64,000 nucleotides of DNA from Ralstonia pickettii DTP0602 (GCA_000471925.1 CP006669.1:496001-560000); one strand, 5' to 3'. Counted from the stretch's first letter, positions 45,079-54,223 are shown. Notes: generated by a model from the letters alone, not told the origin. Numbers and translations: made by a program.

Positions 45079-47214
45079 TTAGCGACCGGTAGCTCGCTCT
45101 CGCGCCCATGAACCGAACTCTTCAAGCGTTTGCTTTGCTTCCGGAAGGAATGGAAACAAGGTGAACACATGGACTGAGTCCTCAATCAGACGAAGCGTAG
45201 TGTCGACCCCACTCGCTTTTGCCTTTTCAGCCAACCGTGTGGTATCGCTTAGAAGAACCTCATCCTTCGCGGCGGCAAGAAAGAGCGGCGGAAGTCCTTC
45301 AGTACTGCCGAACAATGGAGAGACCAACGGGTCAGTAGGCTCGTGAGCCTGAAAGTAGGATGCGCCAAGCAGGCTCAACGTATCTCGATGCGCAGCAGGA
45401 TCGGAGCCAGAGAATTCGTTGACTGTGGGTCCGCTGAGGGTTAGGTCTGTGAAGGGACATACGGCAAAAACTCCCGCCGGGGCCGGCAACCCCGCGCCAC
45501 GAATAGCAGTAGCCAAAGCCAGCGCCAGACCACCACCCGCAGACTCGCCACTCAGCACAATCTGTTCAGCACTAACTCCTGCAGATAGGAGGCCCCTATA
45601 CGCCTGCATTGCATCGTCAATTGCAGCGGGATACGGGTGCTCCGGCGCCAAGCGATAATCTACGGAATAGCAATCCCCGCCTGCGGCCCTTGAGAGGCGA
45701 TGAGCGTATTCAAGTGAACTCCGAGCCGATCCAAGCACGTATGCACCGCCATGGAAATGAAGTACGACGGGATCGTTTCGCGTAGCACCGCTAGCTTTGA
45801 CCCGTAGGGTCGGCACGCCGTGGAGGTCGACCTTCTCAACTGGTACTTCATTGGAAACCGGGAAGTGTTTCAGAAGCATTCGTTCGTAAGCTTCCCTCAT
45901 TCCATCATGGCCTCGCGCCACGTCCTCTTGAGTAAAGGTGCTCTTCCAAATTTCAAATGCGCGTTGACTCTCGGGGCGATTCATGGTCCGGCCTTCTCGA
46001 GCGTTCGCCAAACCCACCACTTCGCCTGCTGGCTTCATGGCTGCCTCTCGCTCATCGTGTGCCCATACAAATCCCCATGATGTTTCTGCGAGCGGATCGA
46101 TGCGCGCCATGCCGCTCCAGCGTCCATTGCGCACTTTCACACGCTCTGGATCAGATTCGTGAACCATCTTTACAATCGCGCGTGCGCCTGCTTGCACACG
46201 CGTGGTTCTCGGGCGACGACGAGCCTCGTATTCAAGTAATTTTTGCTGGACACTGGTATCGCTGTTGCGTGCCAGGGTGACGGCGAGTGTCCACGCATCC
46301 TCAATAGATTGACAGGCGCCCTGGGCGAGAAATGGCACCATTGCATGAGCAGCGTCGCCAAGAAGAGTAACCCGTCCCGTCGTCCATTGATCAATCGGGT
46401 CGCGATAATACATCCCTGTGATAAAGCCGGACTCGACCTTGTCGAGCAGTGCGGTCACCGTAGGCTCTGCACCTTTGAATGACTGACGGAGTTCCTCAAC
46501 GTCCCCGCTTGTACTCCAACTCTCACGATGTACCTCGCTAGCCGGCACGGAGGCAAGGACGCTGTACAGGTCGCGCCGAACCCAGTAGGAAATTATCGTT
46601 CGTCCAGGCCCAAACCAATTGTTGCCGCGGACAGGAAGCGACAATCCTTGAAGCTTTTCCGCCGGGATCAAACCTCGCCACATGAGGATGTTCGCAAATT
46701 GCGTTTGCTCCGGGCCTCGCAAAGCGGAGCGCACAGCCGAATGAATGCCGTCGGCACCTACTACGACGTCTCCTTCAAAGCGCTCTCCTCGGACATCTTC
46801 CACCCACGCACGGTCTTCAGACTGCCCAATTTCAGCAACTTTCACTCCCAAGCGGATCACTTCTTTCGGTAGGGCTTGGGCAAGGAGGTTGATGAGATCG
46901 GCACGATGTACGTTGTACATTGGCGCGCCATAGCGTTGCGCAGCTTCTGTGCCAAGCGGAGCATAGTAGAGTCGCTTACCGGTCATTAGGTCGCGATAGT
47001 CGAAGGCATCAGGTTGGGTAGCGACTTCCGCGAGATGCCCCTCAACCCCAAGCTCGCGAAGCAAAAGTGAACCATTGCTCGCAATCTGGATGCCAGCGCC
47101 AACTTCGGTAAGCTTCTCGGCTTGTTCGAGAACGATTGCGTCTATGCCATGATGCCGAAGTGCTAGGGCAGCACAGAGCCCGCCGATACCTGCACCTACA
47201 ATGATCACCCGCAT
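45079..47214 (-). CDS. fused flavin monooxygenase and alpha/beta hydrolase
   Basis: A 711-residue two-domain protein. Residues 1-395 are a class A FAD aromatic hydroxylase: GAGIGGLCAALAL (FAD Rossmann), VVVGADGIHSAVR (the DG motif) and LLGDAAHAMVPFLAQGA (FAD ribose, about 285-300). Residues about 415-711 are a hormone-sensitive-lipase-type hydrolase: HGGAY oxyanion hole (488-492), nucleophile S558 in GESAG, D651 and H682. Both catalytic sets are complete. The two activities would hydroxylate a ring and hydrolyse an ester or lactone, so the substrate or product is probably an ester or an acyl phenol. It is the first gene after the divergent TetR regulator. Confidence 0.9.
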   Translation of the reverse strand: MRVIIVGAGIGGLCAALALRHHGIDAIVLEQAEKLTEVGAGIQIASNGSLLLRELGVEGHLAEVATQPDAFDYRDLMTGKRLYYAPLGTEAAQRYGAPMYNVHRADLINLLAQALPKEVIRLGVKVAEIGQSEDRAWVEDVRGERFEGDVVVGADGIHSAVRSALRGPEQTQFANILMWRGLIPAEKLQGLSLPVRGNNWFGPGRTIISYWVRRDLYSVLASVPASEVHRESWSTSGDVEELRQSFKGAEPTVTALLDKVESGFITGMYYRDPIDQWTTGRVTLLGDAAHAMVPFLAQGACQSIEDAWTLAVTLARNSDTSVQQKLLEYEARRRPRTTRVQAGARAIVKMVHESDPERVKVRNGRWSGMARIDPLAETSWGFVWAHDEREAAMKPAGEVVGLANAREGRTMNRPESQRAFEIWKSTFTQEDVARGHDGMREAYERMLLKHFPVSNEVPVEKVDLHGVPTLRVKASGATRNDPVVLHFHGGAYVLGSARSSLEYAHRLSRAAGGDCYSVDYRLAPEHPYPAAIDDAMQAYRGLLSAGVSAEQIVLSGESAGGGLALALATAIRGAGLPAPAGVFAVCPFTDLTLSGPTVNEFSGSDPAAHRDTLSLLGASYFQAHEPTDPLVSPLFGSTEGLPPLFLAAAKDEVLLSDTTRLAEKAKASGVDTTLRLIEDSVHVFTLFPFLPEAKQTLEEFGSWARERATGR

Positions 47215-47236
47215 GATATGTCTCCAGTGTGGTGTA

Positions 47237-47258
47237 AATTAAGCAATCTGTTTTAATT
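47237..47258. promoter_or_regulatory. candidate TetR operator
   Basis: AATTAA (47237-47242) and TTAATT (47253-47258) form an inverted repeat in the 60-bp gap between the divergent monooxygenase-hydrolase and TetR genes. Position suits a site repressing both. Confidence 0.4.
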
Positions 47259-47274
47259 AATGTAATTCGCTTAC

Positions 47275-48000
47275 ATGAAAAAGGCATCAGTGAAAACCCC
47301 TAGAGTCGACGGAAAGGAGACCCAGGAGCGCATCAAACAAGCCGCCCAACGCCTCTTTGCGCTCCGCGGTGTCGACGGCGTTACAGTCCAAGAAATCGTG
47401 TCGGCAGCTGGCCAGCGAAATAATGCTGCGCTGCACTATCACTTCGGATCCAAGCGGGATCTGCTGAAGGAGCTGGTACTTGACGGCGCGAAACTTATTG
47501 ACGCTCGACGCCAAGCTATGCTTGACGAAATGGAGCAGAGCGGCGCGATCTCGGTCCGCGCCCTTATTGAGGCCTTGGCTTACCCCTTGTTGGAGCTTGG
47601 CAAACAGACCGGCGAATACACGTACATCCGCATGATTGCCAGCTTGCAGCTGACTGATCGTGAGCTGCTTCGGGAAGCAGTGGGAGACAAATGGAACCTG
47701 GGCTACCGGCGATGTCTCAACCAACTTGCGTCTTTACTGTCGCATCTCCCAGACCCGGTACTGCAGCAACGCCTTTCGCTACTCGGCATTTACGGCAGTG
47801 CAATTTGGGCCGCGTGGGAAACGGCGGCAGACGCGAAAACGACGAACAGGTTCTGGGAACCGGCTCATAGCCTATCGAACGTAATCGATACGCTACAAGC
47901 GGTCGTGGAAGTGGGACCCTCGTCGACAACTCTGGAACTACTTACTTCGACATCTCATACCGAACGAAAAAAAAATAGAGCAACAGCTGCTTCTCAATGA
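47275..48000 (+). CDS. TetR-family transcriptional regulator
   Basis: A 241-residue regulator. The N-terminal helix-turn-helix is ERIKQAAQRLFALRGVDGVTVQEIVSAAGQRNNAALHYHFGSKRDLLKELV; the C-terminal ligand-binding domain is of the TetR_C group found with catabolic genes. It is divergent from the monooxygenase-hydrolase gene and likely represses the cluster from 47.2 kb leftward until its ligand, perhaps an acyl-CoA, binds. Confidence 0.9.
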   Translation: MKKASVKTPRVDGKETQERIKQAAQRLFALRGVDGVTVQEIVSAAGQRNNAALHYHFGSKRDLLKELVLDGAKLIDARRQAMLDEMEQSGAISVRALIEALAYPLLELGKQTGEYTYIRMIASLQLTDRELLREAVGDKWNLGYRRCLNQLASLLSHLPDPVLQQRLSLLGIYGSAIWAAWETAADAKTTNRFWEPAHSLSNVIDTLQAVVEVGPSSTTLELLTSTSHTERKKNRATAASQ

Positions 48001-48037
48001 AGTCGCTTAGGTGCGTTAATGTTTCTTTAAGGTGGGG

Positions 48038-48135
48038 AAATCTGAACGTTCAGATTTGCGCAAGGCGAACGGTCGTCCTTGCTGGAGGACGGGACCTGAT
48101 GGCCTCGGCCAAGGGTGCTGGCACCTCGCCGCGGC
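48038..48135 (-). repeat. IS607-type right-end sequence, copy B, with perfect palindrome
   Basis: Read on the minus strand, this segment repeats the right-end sequence of the IS607-type remnant at 39625-39716. It ends with a perfect 20-bp palindrome, AAATCTGAACGTTCAGATTT (48038-48057), where copy A has a degenerate version. The two copies point toward each other's outside and enclose the genes from bktB to tetR. Confidence 0.65.
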
Positions 48136-48337
48136 GTTGCGCGACGGGCGGCGATCCACTTAGCGTCCACTGATTCCCACGCAACGCCAGCCCACTATCT
48201 TCATAGTCGGCGCCTCACGAGCGCCGGCGGATACATGGCATCTACCACGAGCGGGGAGCACTGAGCTGTCTTCTCCGCTTGCCCCGTCGCGTGTGCGTCA
48301 TCCGTGGGCTTCGTGCCGGACATCACGAAGGTCGGTT
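48136..48337. other. spacer, no gene seen
   Basis: About 200 bp between the IS607-type end and the FAH gene. No supported feature. Confidence 0.4.
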
Positions 48338-49243
48338 CTACCTCGGCGAGGCCAGATCAAACGCCATTACCCGATTTCGCAATTGTCCCAACCCCGTAGC
48401 GCCCACCACTACCTCGTCGCCATCCGTTAAAAACTTTGGCGGCGTGCGGGCATTCCCCACCCCGGCTGGCGTGCCGGTGAGGAGGATGTCGCCGGCGCGA
48501 AGCGTCATGCCCAGCGACAGCTCGGCAATCAGTTCGGCCAGGGGGAACGCCATTAGCTCGGCGCTGGCGTCCTGCAGCCGCTCGCCGTTCACGTCGCACC
48601 ACAGCCGCACGGTGTCGAGCTGCACGGAATCGCGCCGCGTCAGCCAAGGGCCCAGCGGCATGGTCTGGTCGATGCTCTTGCCCTTGAGCCACTGACCGCC
48701 GTGGCGACGCTGCAGGTCGCGCTGCGAGACGTCGTTGGCAAGACAGTAGCCCCATACGTGTTCCATGGCGCGCGCCGCGGGAATGCTCCGGCCGTCCTTG
48801 CCGATCACCGCGACGATCTCTGCTTCGTAGTCCCATTTGCCGGAGACGCGTGGGTCCCAGGCGATCGGCGCGTCGGGGCCGATCACGGTGTCTGGCCCCT
48901 TGGTGAAGAACGTGGGCGCGGCGGGGCGGTCGACCTCCTGGCCCTCGCGCTTGCCCACCCCTTCCTCGAAATGGTCCCAGTAGTTCCAGCCCGTGCACAG
49001 GATGTCGCGGCGGAAGCGCCGGATTGGCGGTAGTAAGGTGTAGTGCCCCGCTTCCAGCGGCGCGGGGGGATCGGCGAGCAGGGCTTCGGCGGCGGCCGCC
49101 AGCGCGGCCTCGCCGCCCTGCACGATATTGAGCACGTCGCCGAACTGCGGCGGCAGCGGCAGCAGGCGGCCCTCGTCATCCACTGCGGCGGCGCGTTCCA
49201 CGCCGTCCTGGTCAAACGCGGCGAGTCTGTCGATTTGCTTCAT
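48338..49243 (-). CDS. fumarylacetoacetate hydrolase-family protein
   Basis: A 301-residue FAH-fold enzyme: ILCTGWNYWDHFEEG, FTKGPDTVIGPDAPI, KWDYEAEIVAVIGKDGRSI (with the metal-binding Glu) and LLTGTPAGVGNARTPP. Members hydrolyse or hydrate ring-cleavage products (2-oxo-diene acids) or decarboxylate them. As last gene of the operon it would act after ring opening. The final about 35 codons (48338-48440) are lower in GC than the rest, again a composition joint near the IS607-type end. Confidence 0.9.
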   Translation of the reverse strand: MKQIDRLAAFDQDGVERAAAVDDEGRLLPLPPQFGDVLNIVQGGEAALAAAAEALLADPPAPLEAGHYTLLPPIRRFRRDILCTGWNYWDHFEEGVGKREGQEVDRPAAPTFFTKGPDTVIGPDAPIAWDPRVSGKWDYEAEIVAVIGKDGRSIPAARAMEHVWGYCLANDVSQRDLQRRHGGQWLKGKSIDQTMPLGPWLTRRDSVQLDTVRLWCDVNGERLQDASAELMAFPLAELIAELSLGMTLRAGDILLTGTPAGVGNARTPPKFLTDGDEVVVGATGLGQLRNRVMAFDLASPR

Positions 49244-49293
49244 GGGTTGTCCTGTAGGTGTTCCCTGGCGACAGGGGCAATGGTGTCGGGATG

Positions 49294-50820
49294 TCAGCCG
49301 GCCATGGCGGTGGCCTGGCGGCGCAGGTCGGCTGCGGCTTCGAGCACGCCGTCTGGGCCGCAGCGGATGGCCTTGACCGAGCCGTAGTAGAACGGGTGCG
49401 GCGTGTCAGCCTGCAGCGCGATGCCATGCGCGCGCAGCCTGCCTGCGAGCATCGCGGGCACGCCCGGCTCGGCCAGGAAGCCGCCGTCGCGGGTCAAGCT
49501 CCAGCGCGGCGCGTCGATGGCCGCACTCAGCGGCAGGTCGCGCAGGCAGGCGTTGCAGACCAGCTGCACGCCTGTGGTGGTCTGGCTAATGCCGCCCGGC
49601 GAAGCCGCCGCCAGCGCCAGCCGGCCGTCGCGGAACACCAGGTAAGGGTTCAGCGTATGCACCGGGCGCCTGCCCGGCGCCAGCCGGTTATGGGCGGCGG
49701 GTTCGAGCGAGAACTCGCTGAGCCGGTTGTTGAGCAGGATGCCGCTGCCAGGGTCGACGCAGCCGCTGCCGAAGGGCTGGAACACGCTCTGCAGCATCGA
49801 GACCGCGTTGCCGGCGTGGTCGACGATGACGATGCCGGCGGTATCGCCCGGGTCCTCGCCGTCGCGGTTGGCGCACACGGGGACCGGCCAGCGCCGCGCG
49901 GGGTTGGCGACCTCGTCTTGCAGCGCCATCAGTTGCCTGCGCGCGGCCAGGATCTGGCGGACCTGCCAGTCGGCAGGGTCGGCGGCAGGTGTATCGCCCT
50001 GACCGGCCAGATCGACCAGATCGGCCAGCTGCGCCAGCATCAGCACGCCAACCGAATTGGGCGGCATTACGGTGGCCGACCAACCGTGGCCAAACTCGCC
50101 GTGCACCGGCTCGGCCCAATCCGCCTGCGCGGGGGCCAGATCGCCCGCTTCCAGGAGACCTCCAGTGGCACTAGAGAACTCAACCAGCGCTCGTGCGGCA
50201 CGCCCGGCATAGAAGCCCTCCCACCCCTGCCTCGCCACATCCTCCAGCGTGTCCGCCAGCGCCGGCTGGCGCATGACCATGCCGGCCCGCAGCGGCTGGC
50301 CCGATGCGTCATGGAACAGCGCGGCAAAGCCTGGCTGCGCGGCCAGCGAAGGTGCGCACAGCCGCAGGTTGCGCGCCAGCTCGCTGGCGCAGGGCACGCC
50401 GTCGCGGGCCAGCGCGATGGCGGCGTCGAAGAGCCCGTGCCAGGGCCGCCGGCCGAAGCGCGCGTGCGCCGCTTGCCACAGCGCCACCAGACCCGGCACA
50501 AGCCAGCTGCGCGGGCCGCGCGCGTCGATCTGCGTCGCGAAGCGCTCCGGCGTCGCCGCCCGCGGCGCCCGGCCGCTGCCGTCGAGTGCCATCGTGCGGC
50601 CCGAGGCGCCGTCGCGGATCAGCGCCATGCCACAGCCGCCGAGCGAGGTGGCGTGCGGCAAGGCCACCGCCAGCACCGCCGACGCGGCAATCATGGCGTC
50701 GACCACCAAGCCGCCCTCGTCGAGCACACGCCAGGCCTGCTGCGTGGCGAGGTGGTGGCCGGTCACCACCGCCTGCCGCGTGCCGTAGAGGCTGGCGCGC
50801 GCGTCCGGTCCGGTATCCAC
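49294..50820 (-). CDS. gamma-glutamyltransferase-like Ntn hydrolase
   Basis: A 508-residue protein of the GGT family: VVTGHHLATQQAWRVLDEGGLVVDAMIAASAVLAVALPHATSLGG near the start, MPPNSVGVLMLAQL, and the autocleavage site GDTAGIVIVDHAGNAVSM (about residue 330), where Thr would become the nucleophile of the small subunit. The context is catabolic, not glutathione metabolism, and there is no signal peptide, so it is probably a cytoplasmic amidase. Start: GTG at 50820, or TTG at 50832 that would overlap the coxG stop (TTGA); no ATG is available. Confidence 0.82.
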   Translation of the reverse strand: MDTGPDARASLYGTRQAVVTGHHLATQQAWRVLDEGGLVVDAMIAASAVLAVALPHATSLGGCGMALIRDGASGRTMALDGSGRAPRAATPERFATQIDARGPRSWLVPGLVALWQAAHARFGRRPWHGLFDAAIALARDGVPCASELARNLRLCAPSLAAQPGFAALFHDASGQPLRAGMVMRQPALADTLEDVARQGWEGFYAGRAARALVEFSSATGGLLEAGDLAPAQADWAEPVHGEFGHGWSATVMPPNSVGVLMLAQLADLVDLAGQGDTPAADPADWQVRQILAARRQLMALQDEVANPARRWPVPVCANRDGEDPGDTAGIVIVDHAGNAVSMLQSVFQPFGSGCVDPGSGILLNNRLSEFSLEPAAHNRLAPGRRPVHTLNPYLVFRDGRLALAAASPGGISQTTTGVQLVCNACLRDLPLSAAIDAPRWSLTRDGGFLAEPGVPAMLAGRLRAHGIALQADTPHPFYYGSVKAIRCGPDGVLEAAADLRRQATAMAG

Positions 50821-50828
50821 GGCGCCGG

Positions 50829-51431
50829 TCAACGCAGTAATCCCGCGGCCAACGTGCCGGCGAAGCAGCCTAGCCCGCAGGCCACGGGCAACAACCAGCC
50901 TGGCATGGCGGCGGCCGGTGCCGTGCGCGCGGTATCCGCCGCCGTACTCGCATGCACACCCGCCGCCGGAGCAGCGGCCGGCGCCTCGCTGCCGACCAGC
51001 AGCGCCTGCTGGATATTGTGGAAAAAGCGCTCGGAGAACTTGCGCGCCGCGCCGTCGATCATGCGCGCGCCCAGCTGCGCCAGCTTGCCTTGCACGGCGG
51101 TGTCGGCCGAGTAGCGCAGCAGCGTGCCGCCGTCCAGGTCTTCCAGCACCACCTGCGCCTGCCCGGCGGCGCTGCCCGCCGCGCCGGCCGAGCCCTCGCC
51201 CACCAGCGTGTAGCCGCGCCCGGCCTCCACGCCTTCGCGGCGGAAAGCCACGTCGAACGAGGCCCGGATCGGCCCGATGCCCGTCACCAGCGTGGCGACG
51301 AACTCGTCCGCGCCGCGCTGCGCGAGCGCGCGGCAGTCCGGCAGCGTGCGCTGCAGGAAAGCCGGGTCGTTGAGCGCGCGCCAGACCACGTCTCGCGGTG
51401 CCGGCAGGGTCTTGCTGCCTTCGATCAGCAT
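50829..51431 (-). CDS. coxG: CoxG-like protein (SRPBCC fold)
   Basis: A 200-residue protein: a START/SRPBCC domain (1-145, LPAPRDVVWRALNDPAFLQRTLPDC, LLRYSADTAVQGKLAQLGARMIDG), an Ala/Pro-rich linker and a C-terminal hydrophobic anchor (GWLLPVACGLGCFAGTLAAG). CoxG proteins tether molybdenum hydroxylases of the CO-dehydrogenase family to the membrane or aid their assembly. It starts seven bases inside the previous gene. Its presence supports the CoxLMS assignment upstream. Confidence 0.9.
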   Translation of the reverse strand: MLIEGSKTLPAPRDVVWRALNDPAFLQRTLPDCRALAQRGADEFVATLVTGIGPIRASFDVAFRREGVEAGRGYTLVGEGSAGAAGSAAGQAQVVLEDLDGGTLLRYSADTAVQGKLAQLGARMIDGAARKFSERFFHNIQQALLVGSEAPAAAPAAGVHASTAADTARTAPAAAMPGWLLPVACGLGCFAGTLAAGLLR

Positions 51432-52591
51432 GGTGGTGCCTCCGCGCCGACGCGGATGCCTGCCAGCCGCAGCCCCCGGTCGGCAATGCGCATGCGGTCG
51501 TTGAGGAAACGGAAGCGGCCGAAGCTCCAGGCCACCAGCGGCCGGGCGAAATCCAGCGCGGTGGGCCACTGGCGCGTGAACGAGTCATAGCGGCAGGCCC
51601 ATTTCTGGGTCTGGTCGCTGATAAACCGCACCCGCTGCTCCCACGCCTGCAGCGCCGCCGGCACGTCCGCCGCAGCGCCGGCCATCTCGGCCAGCGCCAG
51701 TGCATTCATCAATGTCAGGCCGGCGCCCTGGCCCAGCGTCGGCGGCAGGCCGTGCGCGGCGTCGCCAAGCACGGCCACGTTGTCGACCGACCAGCGCGGG
51801 CAGTTCACCACGCCATAGTGGTACTGCGTCGACGGCGCCTCGCCCAGGCATGCCAGGAGCTCTCGCAGGCGCGGGAAGCGCGCGCTCCAGTCGGCTACGT
51901 CCAGCGGGATCGCCGCGGCGCGCCGGTCCGAGGCTGGCGCGACCATGTACACGTAAGTGTGCTCCGGGCCGGCCGGCGTCACGCCGATGCGGCGGTTGCC
52001 GGACCAGTGCTCCTCCGTGCGCGGCTCGGGGGTGAAGACGCGCGTCGGCACCAGGAAGCGGTCAATCAGCGTCGGCAGTTCCCGAAAGTACGCACCGATG
52101 TCCAGTGCCGTGCGCACCGCGGAATGCACTCCGTCGGCCGCCACCACAAGGTCGGCCGCATGAACCTTGCCGTCGGCCGTGACCAGGGCGCGGCGCCCGC
52201 CCGCCTGCTGGCGCAGGCCGGTGGCGCGCGAGGCGGTGACGATCTCTACGCCGGCGTCGAGCGCCGCGTCGCGCAAGCCTTCGATCAAGGTCTGGCGCGC
52301 AAAAGTGACCACGCGCGAAGTCCCCGACAAGGTACGCCGCTGCCGCACCGACCCGTCGGCAAAGCGGATCTGCGCCGCCGCCAGTGGCGTGCCGCGCGCA
52401 CGGATGCGCTCGTACACCCCCAGGTGTTCCAGCACCTCCAGGCTGTTGTTCTTGATATAGATCCCCGCGCCGATCTCGCGGATCTGCTCGCCCTGCTCGT
52501 GGACCCGCACGCGCCATCCCCGCCGCGCGAGCAAGGCGCCCAAGCTCAGGCCGGCGATGCCGCCGCCTGCTATCTCTGCTGTGCGTTGCAT
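51425..52591 (-). CDS. class A FAD-dependent aromatic hydroxylase
   Basis: A 388-residue flavin monooxygenase: AGGGIAGLSLGALLARRG (FAD), VVAADGVHSAVR (DG motif) and VAVLGDAAHGLPPTLGQGAGL (GD motif). It is of the para-hydroxybenzoate/6-hydroxynicotinate hydroxylase superfamily. In this operon it would add a hydroxyl to the ring already oxidised by CoxLMS, giving a dihydroxy substrate for the LigB-type dioxygenase. The start at 52591 is eight bases after RidA. Confidence 0.9.
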   Translation of the reverse strand: MQRTAEIAGGGIAGLSLGALLARRGWRVRVHEQGEQIREIGAGIYIKNNSLEVLEHLGVYERIRARGTPLAAAQIRFADGSVRQRRTLSGTSRVVTFARQTLIEGLRDAALDAGVEIVTASRATGLRQQAGGRRALVTADGKVHAADLVVAADGVHSAVRTALDIGAYFRELPTLIDRFLVPTRVFTPEPRTEEHWSGNRRIGVTPAGPEHTYVYMVAPASDRRAAAIPLDVADWSARFPRLRELLACLGEAPSTQYHYGVVNCPRWSVDNVAVLGDAAHGLPPTLGQGAGLTLMNALALAEMAGAAADVPAALQAWEQRVRFISDQTQKWACRYDSFTRQWPTALDFARPLVAWSFGRFRFLNDRMRIADRGLRLAGIRVGAEAPPC

Positions 52592-52598
52592 GCCGGCC

Positions 52599-53090
52599 TC
52601 ACGCAATCTCGACCACCATTTCGAGCTCGATCGGCATGCCGAACGGCAGCGCGGCAAACCCCACCGCGCAGCGCGCATGCACGCCGGCGGGGCCGAACAC
52701 CGAGGTCAGCACGTCCGAGGCGCCGTCGATGACTTCCGGCTGGCGCTCGAAATCCGGCGCCGAGTTGACCATGCCGAACAGCCGCACCACGCGCCGCACG
52801 CGCGACAGCTCGCCGATCTCGGCCTTGAGCGAGGCCAGCGCGCTGATCACCGCGGTGCGGGCGCCGTCGCGGCCCTGCTCAACGGACACGTCGGCGCCGA
52901 GCTTGCCCTTGTGGGTCTGGCGCGGGCCGACAAAAGTGCCGTGACCGGCCACGAACACCAGGTTACCGGTGGTCACGGCGCCGGTGTAGTTGCCCACCGG
53001 CTTGCGCACTTCCGGCAGCTGGATATCCAGCTCGGCCAAGCGCTGCTCCGGCGTGTTGCCCTTCAACGATTCGAATACCTGGATCGACAT
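52599..53090 (-). CDS. RidA/YjgF-family imine deaminase
   Basis: A 163-residue RidA-type protein with KPVGNYTGAVTTGNLVFVAGHGTF at the start, VSVEQGRDGARTAVISALASLKAEIG, and the C-terminal ARCAVGFAALPFGMPIELEMVVEI with the Arg expected to bind the carboxylate. RidA proteins hydrolyse enamine or imine intermediates; pathway-specific ones deaminate 2-aminomuconate-type ring-cleavage products. Here it suggests that the ring-opened product carries nitrogen. Confidence 0.9.
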   Translation of the reverse strand: MSIQVFESLKGNTPEQRLAELDIQLPEVRKPVGNYTGAVTTGNLVFVAGHGTFVGPRQTHKGKLGADVSVEQGRDGARTAVISALASLKAEIGELSRVRRVVRLFGMVNSAPDFERQPEVIDGASDVLTSVFGPAGVHARCAVGFAALPFGMPIELEMVVEIA

Positions 53091-53134
53091 AATTGACTCC
53101 TCTCTGGTTGGATGGCTTGTGAAGCTTGTGTGCC

Positions 53135-54219
53135 TCAGGTCGCGCTGCGCTTGCCGGCCACCAGCCGGATATGCGTGGCAGCGCCTGAAGTCAGCAGTGC
53201 ATGGATGCCGAAGTCGTCGCGCAGGCGCTCAAAGGCCTGGGCGGACAGCGCCTCGGTTTCATCAGGGTCCAGGCCGAAGCCGGCGCAGAAGCCGGCGGCA
53301 TCGTCCAAGAAGTGATCGACACTGGCCGCCGTGGTGCGCAGCGCAAATAGCGCGCGCACCAGCGGCACGCGCTGCCCCGGCAGCGCCGGGTAGATCAGCT
53401 CGGGCTCCGGCACGAGTTCGCTCAGGTCCCATCCGAAGGCGGCATATACATGGTGCCAGGATGGCTCGAACAGCGAAGCAAATGGCACGCGGTTGCCCAC
53501 CGCTCCCGCCACGGCCAGGGCCATGCGCAGCTCCACGTTGCCGCTGCGGTCGAGCTGCTGCGCGTCATAGGCCAGCATGTGGCTGAGCTGGCCCGCGGCG
53601 ACCGCATCGAAGATGCGCTGATCGCCCTGCACGTCCGGATGCGGGTAATGGACGGTGCCGGGATAGTGCGACAGGCCGCCGCTGCCGATCAGCACTGTGC
53701 GCTTGCCCAGCCGCGCCAGCGCGCGTGCCATCGCCACGCCGAAGCGGTGGCAGCGCAGCGGATCCGGCTGCGGCGGCACGTAGGCATTGACGAACACCGG
53801 GAGCATCGGAATGTCGCGGCCGAAGCCCATGAATTCGTAAGGAATGGTGAAGGCGGTGGGCAGGCGCGCGTCGAGCGTAAAGGCCAGGTCAAAGCCCTCT
53901 TCACCCATCGCGCCCACCAGCGCCTGGCCCGTGATGCCGTCCACGCGCCAGTCGCCGCGGTGCTTGTGCATGCCGTCGGCGCTGATGGCGGCGTGCACGC
54001 AAAACGGCGGCACGCAGTGCGTCACGAAGTGGTCGCCGTGGTCGTTGGACAGGACCACAATGCAGTCAGGCTCCAGCGCGCGCAGGCGGTCGCCGATCTG
54101 GCGCAGCGCCACGCGCACGCGCTCTACCTGCGCGGCATCCTCGGTCTCGGGCAGCGAGAGGAACTGGGGGGCATGCGGCACGATGGCGGCGCCGACCACG
54201 CCAGGCAAGGGGGTCTGGT

Positions 54220-54223
<4 letters not shown>
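53135..54223 (-). CDS. class III extradiol dioxygenase (LigB type)
   Basis: A 362-residue LigB-superfamily protein. Metal ligands are expected in AAIVPHAPQF (near residue 17) and in LSNDHGDHF; GSGGLSHYPG is the typical motif of protocatechuate-4,5-dioxygenase-type enzymes. It is longer than LigB itself, and the C-terminal 80 residues resemble a fused small LigA-like domain (FDDAAGFCAGFGLDPDETEALSAQAFERLRDDFGIHALL-like). It should open a dihydroxylated ring. The start overlaps the CoxS stop by four bases (ATGA). Confidence 0.88.

Noticed and set aside
49258..51114. 618-codon plus-strand frame opposite the GGT and CoxG genes
   Set aside because: Long antisense frames are expected in DNA of such high GC; the translation is His/Arg/Gln-rich without domains.
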